From assembly GCA_963978905.1 (NCBI GenBank), contig OZ022261.1, forward strand, positions 23,123,686 through 23,187,685: a stretch of 64,000 bases of DNA. Reading direction: 5' to 3'. The notes below the pieces were generated by a model. The model did not search any database and was not told where the DNA came from. It saw nothing but the letters and a program-made list of their open reading frames with translations. Made by a program: the position numbers and the translations under genes. Numbering within the stretch: the first letter of the stretch is position 1; every line of letters starts with the position of its first letter. The stretch is from Trichostrongylus colubriformis. Taxonomy: Eukaryota > Nematoda > Chromadorea > Rhabditida > Trichostrongylidae. Below are positions 43,082 through 54,300 of this stretch, piece by piece.

Positions 43082-45944
43082 CAAGGAAAGGCTCCCGGGT
43101 CGCCGTGGCCATTCAAGATGAGATGTATATGTTCCTATGTAGTTTCGAACGAGGATCTCAAATCTGCCCTCCAAATCTGCTAAACGATTCTGGAAAGGAA
43201 GTTACGGAGGCCTGAAAGTCCTGATAGATACGGCGCAAAGCGCAGGTGCTGGTCATATATGACTCGAGAAAACATGCTGTCAGTTGAACGTTTGCAAAAT
43301 GCTTTTACGCTTCCTTAAAGCATACCGCGCCTCCCATTGATGGTTAGTAAGCACTCCAAGTGCTCTTTCTGCTCATTTTATGTAATGTGTCCTGGACCCT
43401 GGATCTTTTTCTTCTGACCACTTTATTTGAAATATAGGATTGGGAAAATTACGTATCAAGCTGTGAGCACATGTGGTAAGCCATTACAAAATGATTAAAG
43501 CAGAGGAACTTTTCGCAATGCGAACAACGAATGAAGGAAAGTTCAGCACATTGGTCACTTTCACAGATTTCTTCTAAATGAGTTGTAAAACAGTATTGCA
43601 TGGGAGTCTCAAACTCGCCAGGGTGAGTGTCAAGGTACCCTGCTGCATACCACGAGTAAGAAACGAAGTTTCTGAATCTAGGTGCCCTGAATAGAAAATA
43701 CACTAGTGAGACGAGGCGGATTATGGAATCACGGGTGCTTATACGGAAATTCACATCATGAACACTAATATAGGAGAAGATACGTTTGTACACGGCTTTA
43801 AAGGGAAGGAAGAAGTACACGTCAAGAAGCTGAATCTGTGAGGTTGCCCCAGGCGGGATGTTGAGCACTTGTACTGCCTTGCCACTTGGTAAGGCATTTT
43901 GTATTGCTGCATGGTCCTTGAAGGAACTCCAAGAATCTACGATAAGCAGCGTCGAAGAAGGCGAGTCCTTGGCTCCAACGCAGCATTCAACCCAGTCTAG
44001 CATAAGCTGTTTCGTCATCATATGTGACGCGCTGGCCCTGACTTCGAGGTTTGGTGCACGAAAGCAACCTTTCACGGGAAATCGTCCACTGGGTTCCTTG
44101 AAAACAGTTTGTTGAGAGGAATACCAAATGGGAGGAACCAGTAAAATAGTCGAAAAACTGACCTGCAGTACTACATAAAGTTTTTTTGCTAACTGTCCAT
44201 CAGCGAAAATAGTTGGCATTATTGTAAAAGAGTGAGTCATTGCTGATACGGACTGTACCATCCTTTCGACTTTCTTCTGACCCTTTACTGCGAGCGATCT
44301 CGCCGAATACATTTCCTTCACAAATCCGCTCTGATCCGCGTTACATATTGCATCCAGAGGCCACTTCTCCATTTCTAGACAGAAGCAGAATATCATCTAA
44401 TTCAAAGTAATCACATTACATGAGATGCCATCATCGACTTTTAGAACAGCAGTCACCTTTTTTGACGTCAAGCACGAACGATTGCGCATCAGCAGAGATA
44501 CGGTCCTTATCCAAAAACCCTTTCTTCGAGGTGAAAGTGGTGATGCGACGAGACACAATTCCACAGCTTGATTTGAAGCCCTGTATCCACTTGTGGCTTG
44601 CTCTAAAATCGTCGACCAGAGCTTCTTACTTATTGATCTTCAGTGCCATTAGCCTAATATCTCCGTCATGTATCGATATGCCCATATTCATCCTCCGTAT
44701 GACTTCCTCCTTCAGCTTCTCGGCCAGACTCCGAAGACGAACAGAGCGTTTTTCTCGAACTTCACCTAATATCCATACCATATAAAATGATATCATAATT
44801 GCGAATCTTGAAGTGTGCTCACCTTCATTTGCAATATCTCTCAACTTCCGCAAGTGGTATTCTGAGGTTGTAAAACGAAACCTGCTTTTCATACACGACA
44901 AAGTGCGCGACTTCTTGGCACTCGACCGGTAAAAGGCTATTGTTTCTTGTACCTATGATTCACTGCAGTTAATCTACAGCATTGAAGCTCATGACTAGTG
45001 TGCGAAAAATTGAAAGTACCTTCTCTTTTGGAACCTTCACTTCGCCAAAGAGGAAGGTTTGCTTCTCTGTTGTGCTGGAGTCACCATCCTCACTTTCATC
45101 TGGTGTCCACAAGGGGTCAGTATAATCGTCTTCCACGTAGTTATCTTCTTCATAGTCGATGACCAGGTTGTCACTTACAGCGTCAGAACCAGGTTGTCAC
45201 TTACAGCGTCAGACAAAATAGAAATGAACCTTTCTATCACCTTTCACTCTTTCCTAGATGGTGCTCGCATTACATCTGCGGTACCAAATTCCAAGATTAA
45301 ATGCGAAAGCACCACTTTTGGGCAGAACATTGCTCAAGTGATTTGATGTAGAAGGATTTGGTCACACGAATAAACCAGCTGTCCTATGTCGAGAGTTTCA
45401 GGCACATAAGGGTAGAGAGATATGTTTCAAAGTACCCGCCAAAAATGTATCAAAGTACTCGCCGATGTCGAAATCCTTGCTCCAAGTTCAAACCATCGTA
45501 AATGGTCTTTGATCTTCACAGTTTGAACATTGCAGATAAAAGCTCAATTGCTCCGAAAAGAACCAGTCTTCCCATATTACTCATTAGTAGGGGGCGCGGT
45601 ATGCTTTAACGAAGCGTAAAAGCATTTTGCAAACGTTTAGAAAACACTCGAAGCAAAAGCAAAACTAGCAAATGCATCAAGGCTTTGAACCTTCATGCCC
45701 CAATTTGTAGCCCGTCACGCTACCAGCTGCTCCATCCGACCGCTGACTGCATGTTTTCTCGAGTCATATATGACCAGCACCTGCGCTTTGCGCCGTATCT
45801 ATCAGGACTTTCAGGCCTCCGTAACTTCCTTTCCAGAATCGTTTAGCAGATTTGGAGGGCAGATTTGAGATCCTCGTTCAAAACTACATGGGAACATATA
45901 CATCTCATCTTGAATGGCCACGGTGACCCGGGAGCCTTTCCTTG
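43082..45944 (-). mobile_element. Tc5-like (pogo superfamily) transposon
   Basis: The 2863-bp element begins CAAGGAAAGGCTCCCGGGTC and ends with the complement, flanked by TTA on both sides (43079-43081 and 45945-45947). C. elegans Tc5 is known to start CAAGGGAAGG and to duplicate TNA, so the match is strong. The terminal repeats exceed 240 bp and contain the shared blocks GTGGCCATTCAAGATGAGA and GATACGGCGCAAAGCGCAGG. The right arm has an extra segment of about 100 bp near 45640-45740 absent from the left. The minus strand carries a transposase with introns and at least one stop codon. Confidence 0.9.
43449..44901 (-). pseudogene. Tc5-like transposase, multi-exon, damaged
   Basis: Exon pieces on the minus strand are RFRFTTSEYHLRKLRDIANE (44823-44895), then an intron with GTGAGC and ATTAG ends (44766-44822). 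LRSLAEKLKEEVIRRMNMG follows to KINK, with an in-frame TAA at about 44625, then HKWIQGFKSSCGIVSRRITT (about 44510-44600). The last exon (43449-44396) is open for 315 codons and contains the DDE domain: NADQSGFVKEM (first D), LLIVDSW (second D) and SQIQLLDVYFF (third D), followed by YSWYAAGYL, a family signature. The joint between the middle and last exons does not keep phase, so splicing there is uncertain. Damage looks slight; the catalytic exon is whole. Confidence 0.83.
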
Positions 45945-45947
45945 TTA

Positions 45948-47357
45948 GAGGATTGAATAGATTGTGAGGCCTTGTGTGCGCTTGCCTCCGAAGACACTCC
46001 ATAACGAATGTCGAGCGGGATAAGATTCGTGCTATTTTGTGCCATTCCTGTGAGGTAGTGAGGGTGGATGCTGTTCCAATACCATTGTTGCCATGATCAC
46101 GCCTTGATGACCAGAGCTGCGTGCTGCAGGAACTTATTCGAGAGGTCCGAAGAAGGTATTATCAAGGAGCGTACGTGTCTTTTGATGACTTGGTACTTCA
46201 CCGCACTGTCTCGCAACAACGTCCCTCCAGGCTGCCTGGATGTGAGGCTGCTCAACTATTCGATTTCGAGCGTTTCGATGCGCAAAGCCTGTGCTATTCC
46301 TCACAATTTACTCGCTGCTTCTGTAACTACTCTAAAAAAGGGTAAGTATTTGGATGCTGATCATCTATGACCCACTGGAGACACCTCGAGCTGTTTTCTT
46401 CATTGAGTTGAAGCCAAAGGCCTGTATCGGATTCTGGGGGCATTTCAAGTTTGTTGGAAGTGTATGTTGTTCACATATGCCTGTGGAATTTCTATTGGTA
46501 CCTCCACTCCTTCTAGTATTGTAAAGCTTCGTCAAGCGGTCAATACCTTTGCGCATCCTATTCTGCTAACGGTGCGACCACAAATAATTCCAAAGCCCTT
46601 GAATCAGTATCATGTCAAATACCGTTTCGAAGGGAATGAACGTTTGCCTGGTTTGAGAATTTCAGCGCTTCCAATGCCCATCAAGTCTCTAAGCTACACA
46701 TTTGCTTAAAATCATCGCCAGGGGTAAGGAAAAAATGAGGACTGAAAAACATATTCTCTGTGTACGAACATTTTAGTCCAAAAGAGATCATCTATGACAA
46801 AACTCATATTGGAAAAAGCGTTTTCGAAACTCCCACTGGAAAAAGCATTTTGACACCTTTAGTGCGGTCTCGCAGCACTGCCATTCATACTGCCTCGCAT
46901 CCGTTGGCCGAGTTGCTGTAAGGGCGGGGCAACGATCGCGGCTGGCTGATTCATCCTCGTCTACCCCCAGTAGCTGGCGGTGCAGAGGGGGCGCAAAGGA
47001 AGCGTGGAAGAGGGATTACGGTCTCCCATTTCTGGGGTTTCTACCCATTTTATTCTGTTTTTCTCCACCGTTATACTACTGGTCATCTCGGCTTTCATAT
47101 CCCGCAATTATTCCACACTCTGATAGAATTACCACTAACGACCTCTTTCAAGAGCTTGATGAATAGTAGTTCAAATAAGCGAAATCCTCAACTTCTAATC
47201 ATCCGTTGTACTAGTTCTATTTCTAGCCTGGTATTACAGTTCTAGTGCTATCGTTGATGGTAATGGGATGAAAATCGAAGCTCATGCCACTAGGCATCCT
47301 TTTTGAAAGTTAGATTGTGCTGTGCTATCACTGAATTAAAACTGCATGTTCATACAG
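45948..47357. other. No supported gene; partial R1 repeat
   Basis: The plus-strand frames 46121-46345 and 46464-46709 look protein-like in composition but have no recognised family or clear splice context. From about 46930 to 47165 the sequence matches the 3' half of repeat R1 (GGGGTTTCTACCCATTTTAT and CATCTCGGCTTTCATAT compared with the R1 copies), in plus orientation and more diverged. Confidence 0.4.
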
Positions 47358-47494
47358 TGCTGAGCAAAAGCTTCCGTCACAGACGGGATTGGAACCCGCA
47401 CTTCATGGTTTCCGGGCATATGTGCTGATGGCATTAGCATAAAGTGCGGGGTTCGAGTCCGTCCGATACCGAAGCTTTTACCCATGACTCAGCA
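47358..47494. repeat. Foldback with tRNA T-loop-like words in both arms
   Basis: Imperfect inverted arms of about 55 bp start TGCTGAG and end CTCAGCA. The right arm carries GGTTCGAGTCC, a perfect fit to the RNA polymerase III B-box consensus, and the left arm carries its near complement GGATTGGAACC. The D-arm and anticodon-arm needed for a tRNA are absent, so it is not a tRNA gene. It could be two tRNA or SINE ends head to head. Confidence 0.7.
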
Positions 47495-47787
47495 TACTTG
47501 TAACAACTTTCGCATCACGGGCTGCGACGAAAATCAGCAGTTAATAAAAACAATATTTCAAAATTAATATTTGGATGTTCTTTTTTGTCAGTAGCCCCTG
47601 TTATTGACTGTAATTGTAGCTGTACCCATGTTTTGTTGTTACCGTTAGATACCATGAATATCTCTTTGTCTGTGTGTGTACGCCGTGCGACAGTCTGTCC
47701 ACTTGTCTGTCTCCAATTTAGGAACTACATAAAAAAGAATCCATGGAGATAGGGTCATATTTGGATAGATAGAGCATGGGACAAGAA

Positions 47788-48320
47788 TTAAAGGCAGCTT
47801 TAGGAGGATTCCGACGAAAAGTAAAAGAAGTAGTGAATATGAAAGCCGAGATGTCTAGTAACAGGACATTCGAGAAAAAACGGATGGAAATGGCCAAAAA
47901 CCCGAGGAATAGGACCCCTTCCCACCGCTGGTTCTAGGCGCGAACGACCTTTCCTTCAAAAAGCGGGTAATCCACATAGGTTTTCCATTGGCATTGCCAA
48001 GACGTAAACATGAAGGGATGTTCGGAAATGCGACAGCATCTACTTTCATGTGATGAGCTTCAAGCTAAAGTGAGGAAGCGCGCTGCGATACTTTGAATCC
48101 GGCCGATCTCCTTGACCAACCCCACCGTGACCAACCACTAATCACGTCGCCTGGAGGCGGGCTGTCCTAAACCAAGGCGGCTTGTCCTGACGAGGCCGCC
48201 TCCGCCACAGCTCAAGGAGGTGCTTTCCGCGGGGAATTTCGCCATGCGTAGGCTTTCAGACGCGTAGTTTTTCACAGAATGACTCCTTTTGGTATTTCTT
48301 ATCACCCACATTACCCCTAA
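47788..48320 (-). repeat. Dispersed repeat R1, copy 4 (inverted)
   Basis: Collinear on the minus strand with 19888-20416 over its whole length. It starts (minus) TTAGGGGTAATGTGGGTGAT and ends CTGCCTTTAATTCTTGTCCC. It abuts the outer end of the FB1 copy at 48333, with only CACTGTCTTTAG between, so the two elements are side by side. Confidence 0.8.
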
Positions 48321-48684
48321 CACTGTCTTTAGAGGAATCGTCCACGGGAAAGAGTTTATGTGTTACCATACAGTGCCCTGCATAATTATACAGTCACCTA
48401 TAAGTTGTCCGAAAACTCTGTTTGCAGAGTTATTCAAAAAAGTCTCTAAGTAAAAGATAGCCAGTGTGGACGCGCATTCGCGCATAAACATCAAGTTGTA
48501 GTTGGAAAACACAGATAAATTTTCTCTTCATTTGTTTTGAAAATGTCGCTTTTCCCATTCTGCAAAATTATTCAGCCACTGAACAGATTGAGGTATCGAA
48601 GAACGAGAGAATAACAAAAAGGAGAAAAATGATAATATCACACGCACCTGAACCTCCATCAGTTTGAATATCCAAAAATTTTGA

Positions 48685-49680
48685 CTATCTAAGCCCATAT
48701 GAATTTTTTTGGAATCTTTTTAGTTCACTTGGTGCTATGCTTCGATGAGGGCCTGTTAAAACTCCATAACTCCTTCGGAATGGCTTCCCTGCACGTAACT
48801 CCTTTTCAGCATGAAAATCTAACGAATTCTCCATCAGGTAAAGGTCAGATCCGTTCGTCGTCCAGGTCAGGAGGTCCATTCGTTGACGGCTTCACAATGA
48901 TGGTGTGCTCCGGTTGACAAGAAATGGCTTATGAACTTGCACAAAACAAGGTTTTGGTGTAGATTTCAACACCCACGACGAGAGGAGGGTACCAAGATCC
49001 GTAAAACGGATGGCTTATCCTTCCGAGAACGAGACAAAAATCAAAGATTACTGGGCCCCACGCCATGACCCCTCCTTCTTTGGAGATCTTCTCGAAAACC
49101 GAAGTTGTCTCTCATGCTATAGTGTCGGTAGTCACCCGGGCAGTCATATCTGAGTTTTTTTCTCATAAAGAAGGGCAGCATGGAGAAAAAACAGTAAAGG
49201 AAATGTGTTCAAGCTTTTGAACGCGTCAAGCACCTCAATCCGATCTGCTCCTCTTATCCATCTCTTGGCGAAACCGACCCTGCTTTCTCGATATTCTGGG
49301 GTCTGAACACTGCTCTCCTCATTTCTCGCCTAGGAATGGATTTGCACTTCTTCATATTCCCATAAACAGCCTTTGTTGACACCTTAAGCTCCAGCGAAGA
49401 TCTTGTTCCCGAGCATGACCTAGGAAAACTTGACTCTTTTTTTGAATTACTGCGCTTGTCTTTACCTAAAGACGTAGCAGAACCTCCAGTGTTCCTTCTG
49501 GTTTCATACTGTGCAGAATCCTAGTTGAAATTATCGAGGAGCGCTCGAAGCCGTCTCCATTTTCGCGCGATCTGACATTTGGACGTCTGCAGGCCTTATT
49601 TTGAGCTAAATTGATCTTTCTTCAAGTCAGATAGCAGTTTTCTTCTTGTCATTACCTAAAAATGGTGAGCCTACAGCAAT
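48685..49680 (-). pseudogene. Tc1-like transposase, heavily decayed
   Basis: The minus strand shows collinear traces in changing frames: basic N-terminal sequence (TRRKLLSDLKKDQFSSK, near 49620), an EGG..AWG-like segment near 49065-49090 (the conserved GGGSVMVWG region), HHC and a degenerate WTTNGSDLYLMENSLDF (48825-48870) corresponding to the WPxxSPDLNPIENLW box with the catalytic aspartate. Many stops mean no product. Identification depends mainly on the last box and the element ends. Confidence 0.55.
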
Positions 49681-49862
49681 AATACAGCCTCAGCAAGTGG
49701 AGGTCAAAAGCGACGAGGAAGTCCGAAGTGGCTGTATAATTTTGCAGAGTAGGATAAGCGTCATTCTCAAAACAAATGAAGAGAAAATTTTTCTGTGCTT
49801 TTCAATTACAATTTGATGTTGGTGCGCGAATGCGCGTCCACACTGGCTACATTTTTTACTTA

Positions 49863-50907
49863 CTAGGGAAGGTATTTTACTTCCCATGGAACTTTGAAAT
49901 GAGACCCGGGGTGATCGATAGAGCGAGTTACGATGGGTCAAAGTTTGCCTGTGACACCTCATTGGCGAGGCACTTTGCCATGACGGTTGGTCAAAATGGC
50001 CATTTGCAATAAGACACATACCACTGTACGCGCTTTTGAATGCTGATCTCAAATCTGTATTCAGAATCTGTCAAACAATCACCTGAATGAAGTTGTGAAG
50101 GTTTTTCTGAAAAAAGAGTGATACCATTTTATGGTATGTTCGGGAGCCCATAGCGCGCGAGCCATACGTTTTCACGCAAAACCAGTATGATTTTCGTGCA
50201 GGGGATCAAATTACCCTATGGGACAAGTTTTCAGCCAGTTCGAGAATTTGACCAAATCGAAAAATTGATGGGCTATTTTGGCTGGCAACCCATTTAACAA
50301 AGGAGAAGTCGTTGACCCTTGCCCAGCAAATGCTCTTATTTGGCGCTTGTTACGTGGTGATGGGCAAGTGTGATAGGTACTTACTTACTTACTTAGGTTA
50401 CCTTGTTCAGCTTGCAGAATTTTTAGTGCGAGGAAATTCAAAAAAACTCTTACTTAACCCCCGGCCACACCTAATTTTCCGAAGTTGGGCCAAAAACTGG
50501 ATCCGACTGGAAATTTGCACAGAGGGGTAATTCGACCCCCTACGCGCGAATATCATACAAGGAAACGTTCAGAAGTAGAAGAAAAGCACTTACTCACAAT
50601 GAAACACAAAATGCAAAAGAGACCGCACCGGCGGGAAGCAAACCCACGACCTCGGCGCCTGCCGAACTAGGGCACAACCACAAAGCCACGGAGGCCACTA
50701 CTGGCTCTCCGCTAGTCATGCTGATGACGTAGCGCCTTGCCATTGAGATGTCACAGGCAAATCATAGGCAAACTTTGACCCCTCGTAACTCGCTTCAGAA
50801 TGCCATTTAGCAATTTTGGTTTTCACAGTTATAATCAGTGTTCGAAGCTCTATCGATCCTCCGGGTCTCATTTCAAAGTTCCATGGGAAGTAAAATACCT
50901 TCCCCAG
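49863..50907. mobile_element. Harbinger-type inverted-repeat element
   Basis: The 1045-bp element has ends CTAGGGAAGGTATTTTACTT and, complemented, CTGGGGAAGGTATTTTACTT, flanked by TTA on both sides (49860-49862 and 50908-50910). A 3-bp TTA/TAA duplication suits PIF/Harbinger elements, although Tc5-type elements also use TNA, so the superfamily is not certain. The inverted arms extend about 130 bp (CCATGGAACTTTGAAATGAG, GATCGATAGAGC). No transposase was recognised inside. It contains a (TTAC)n stretch near 50380 and a tRNA-like segment at 50622-50697. Confidence 0.78.
50622..50697 (-). other. tRNA-like segment (SINE or tRNA pseudogene)
   Basis: On the minus strand a D-arm-like GGCTTTGTGGTTGTGCC is followed by a GC-rich hairpin (TCGGCAGGCGCCGA) and a well-formed T-arm, stem GTGGG/CCCGC with a 7-base loop (TTTGCTT). 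The acceptor ends do not pair and the anticodon loop is too small, so it is not a working tRNA. It could be the head of a tRNA-derived SINE or a tRNA relic caught inside the inverted-repeat element. Confidence 0.4.
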
Positions 50908-51369
50908 TTAGAGACTTTTCTGAACCACTCCGCAAACAGAGTTTTTGGACAATTTATAGGTGGCTGTATGATTATGCAGAGCACTGTATGTTTATGTTGT
51001 ATTTGCCTAATGTGTGCCTCATGCAAAGTTTCACGCGAAAAAATGTGAATCCGACTAAGTATAAGATACAGCACCACAAAGTACGTCCAGGTGGGCGGGG
51101 CCTCGCAGTAAAAGCCTCGTCCAGTCGTCCGCCGCCGTTGCGAACGGAGAATGGACTGTTTACGTAGATTTCTGTTCCTACAATGCGTCTCCGACCACGG
51201 CGGACAACGGGCGAGGCTTCAGGCCCCGCCCACTCGGACGTACTTTGTGTTGCTGTATCACAGCCAGATTCATATTTTTTGCGTGAAATTTTGCATGAGG
51301 CCCACATTGAGCAAATACAACATAATCATTTGAGTAACACAGAAACTCATTTTCCCGTGGTTGATTCCT

Positions 51370-54300
51370 ATCAGGAGCACATTTGAACTAAGCTAAGCCT
51401 GGAACACGGTAGGCGGCCATGTTCCAGACTATTCGGGTGAAGCCGGATCTTTTAGCTTTGTACAACGCGGTGACGACCTTAGAGAGGAATGGGATAAAGA
51501 CGCCGTTAGGTTTCTGAAGAAGATAGACGGAAGAGATCCGTCAGAAGACAGCGGAGCGTACCGTTCGTTGGATGCCTACAAAGAAAGTATTACTGTAGTT
51601 ATAGCCCATTGCGTCTTGAGCGGAGTTCCAAACGGCTCGTACTGACCGCGCCGCGCGAGTGCCACGCCGCGAGCCGAAATTTCGACCAGTCGATCCCCCA
51701 CCCGGGGACGCATAGCGGACAATCTGTGGTGGTGATCGGGAGTGTACGGACGGGGAGAAGGACTAAGAAAGCTGCGAGGCGGCCATCGCTCACGGGAACT
51801 AGCCCGCACGAAGGTAGGCGGGCCACTAAAATAAAAAACGAGCAACACGATGTGAGATAGTGAAGAGACAGTGAAAGCCCCATCATATACAAGAGTGAAC
51901 AGATCGACTATTGCACTCACAAGTGTATGAAAACACTGCACAGAAAAAATTGCAGACTACGCCCTTCGGTCAATATCGAAAGAAATTATTGGTTTTTGTG
52001 CAGTCGCAAACATATAATGGAAGGTGTAATTGCGAGCTTAGAAAGATGGCGGCTTTTTTGAACCATGAGCTATCACCGACTGAAATTTACGGTTTTTGTG
52101 TAAATGGCCTAGAACAGGTATTCGTGACCTTGACTTGGTTGAAGCACTGAGAGTAACACGGTCACATTCTGTAAAATAAACTCACTCATTGTTCAGTCAC
52201 TGTAAAAAACATACATCACCGTGTTACGCGCAGTGGTGTGCGCTAGCTCAATCGATAACGAATGAAAAGTAAAAACTCGACACAGCTAGACAAAACAGTA
52301 CTGCAGAAAAGATGTAGTGGACAAATGTGTAGTGCAATAAATATGCAAGTGACATGAATATATCCAGGAAGAGAAGATAGTGATGACCTTCTCCCGCTTG
52401 GCTCTGAACAAATAGAAACCGGGTGGAAAAAAAATTCTTGTTCCAAACTGTCTACCTTGCAAATAGAAGAACTTCGAAATGTAATGCTCGAAAAAATACG
52501 ACATGAGCAAAGCAGCGAAGGCCGCACGCATAGCGTGTGCATCCAAAATGTTGTTTTATACGCATCAAACCTGAAGCCACACCGAGCCTTGCCTTTTTTT
52601 CTTGGCCCATCGTTACTTGTTCTGCTCTACTTCACGTTGCTGAATCGGACCGTAATAACTAAAATACCCACCTTAAGGCACTCCTCTCTCCAGGTTGTCC
52701 CTTTTCATTTTGTGCAAATTCCACTATCAGATTATCCTACGGTTAATACCCGTGTTATCCTAGCTATGGCAATGTAAGCTAAGAGAGGCTTGCGCAGGAT
52801 GACTAGCTCCTCTCCTGGCAGTATACTGATCTCCTTAACATTCTTGAGAGCGCTTCTTCCGAGAACTCGGGCGATTTCCGTTTGCCCTCCCCTCCCCCAT
52901 TGATGCGGGGTTTTGAGTTTCTCTATTCGCGAAAAACGTGCTGCAGACTGCTAAGTCATGGGCTGCTGCCAGGTTGAGATATTGTAGACATGTACGCAGA
53001 TAATGTTGTCCAGTACATCTCTAACCACACAATATCCATTTCTACCCTCACAGCCATCATTCCTTCGCTAATCCTATTTAAGTCAAGGATGCAGTCTTGA
53101 AAAATACTTATTGTCAGATGCTTTTGCGTTTCTCCAGCAACCTCTCGAGACTTGGTGATGAGCGATTTGAAATTTAGAGCCGCATTCTTTACTAGCTTTT
53201 TTAATCGAGGACGTTCAACCCTCGGTTCGCTCCAAGAACGTGAGGGTTTGTGGGCCACTACTGGGTGACGTGCTAACTTATCACTGAATCTTCTTTTAGA
53301 TATTGCGTTGCGACTGAGTCTCTCCAACAGCCAGCCTAACAGTCAGGCCTACGCTGGTAACGCCACCGTTTTTGCACTGTCTTGCAAGGCATGGTTTGCG
53401 CCCCGACAAGGATCGAATCTGGTGTCTTCAAGAGTGCAGACACTCCAAAGTCATCAGGAAAATTCGAAACATCGTGGAAGTGAAAGCAAGGGTGCTCAGC
53501 AGTGTAACAGTAGAGAAAGAGCGAATAAAAAAGCAAACCAGAGAAATGTATTCTCGAAAATTCTCCTTCTCCCTCGCGCCCCGCTGCGTCACTAGCCGGG
53601 GTAGATCGTGGACGGGTGGAGAAACTGAATCATCCAGCCGCAAACGTTGTCCCGCCCTCGCAGGCAACTCGCCCAGCTGATGAACAGCAGAAAGACACGC
53701 CGTGCTGAGGGGTCGTGATTAAACCCAAAGCCGCGCTTCTCAACGCGGGTTTCGTCACCCATGATCTCTTTTGAAGTAAAGTATTTGTAAGCACTCGGCT
53801 ATCCGCGCTTCCATGAGACCTCAAGTATGGAAAATGGACACATAACTATAACAAATTTCAATTTTGGAAGCATTTCAAGGGCACCGTTCAGGGTATTTTT
53901 CGACCGATGGTGAAATATGAAGGTCGAGATGATAAGCCATACAACAGCAGAGAAAGAACGAAATAAAACCATCAAAAACCCGAACTGTGGCCCTCTAGTT
54001 ACCACTGGGCCTTCTTGACGACGCATTTCGCGCACTCTCCAACTGAAGGGGTGATGCCGACGGCAAGGCCAGCTGGGCCATTTTTTCCCATCTTTCCATG
54101 GCAACATTGCCGTCTGCACCCACCGCACGAGACGCCCCAGTCAAGGATACCGTAAAAAGCATTAAGCGCGTCTTCCAATGCGAGGATCTTCCAAGGTCGC
54201 CTCGCCCACCACAAAGGAGAACAAGTGTTCCTTGTTCTTATCATCCTCATTGCTTCCTAACGGTGTCTTCTTTACAGTCTCTTCCGCCCACAACACCCTG

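Larger units (their letters stand above)
48371..50986 (-). mobile_element. Tc1-like element B inside FB1 copy 3
   Basis: The termini are CAGTGCCCTGCATAATTATA and, complemented, CAGTGCTCTGCATAATCATA, with TA on both sides (48369-48370 and 50987-50988). The inverted repeat continues inward for more than 200 bp: ACTCTGTTTGCAGAGTTATT, then AGCCAGTGTGGACGCGCATT on the left, with complements at 49690-49860 and 50911-50960. The right arm is cut by an inverted-repeat element (49863-50907). Without it the element is about 1.57 kb, a normal Tc1 size. Confidence 0.87.
48333..51369. mobile_element. Foldback MITE family FB1, copy 3, split by a Tc1-like element
   Basis: The left terminus (AGGAATCGTCCACGGG, 48333-48370) and the rest (50987-51369) of an FB1 hairpin are separated by a 2.6-kb insertion at a TA within the word ACCATATGTTTATG, which is intact in the copy at 28414-28833. 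The right terminus is the complement of AGGAATCAACCACGG. Without the insertion it would be about 415 bp, matching copies 1 and 2. Confidence 0.85.

Noticed and set aside
44601..44628. A 27-base intron removing the stop in the Tc5-like transposase (GTAAGA to TTTTAG)
   Set aside because: It is shorter than any credible nematode intron, and nothing else supports it, so the TAA is treated as a mutation.
47358..47494. tRNA gene suggested by the B-box word
   Set aside because: No D-arm, anticodon arm or acceptor pairing is possible at normal spacing; the sequence is a foldback.
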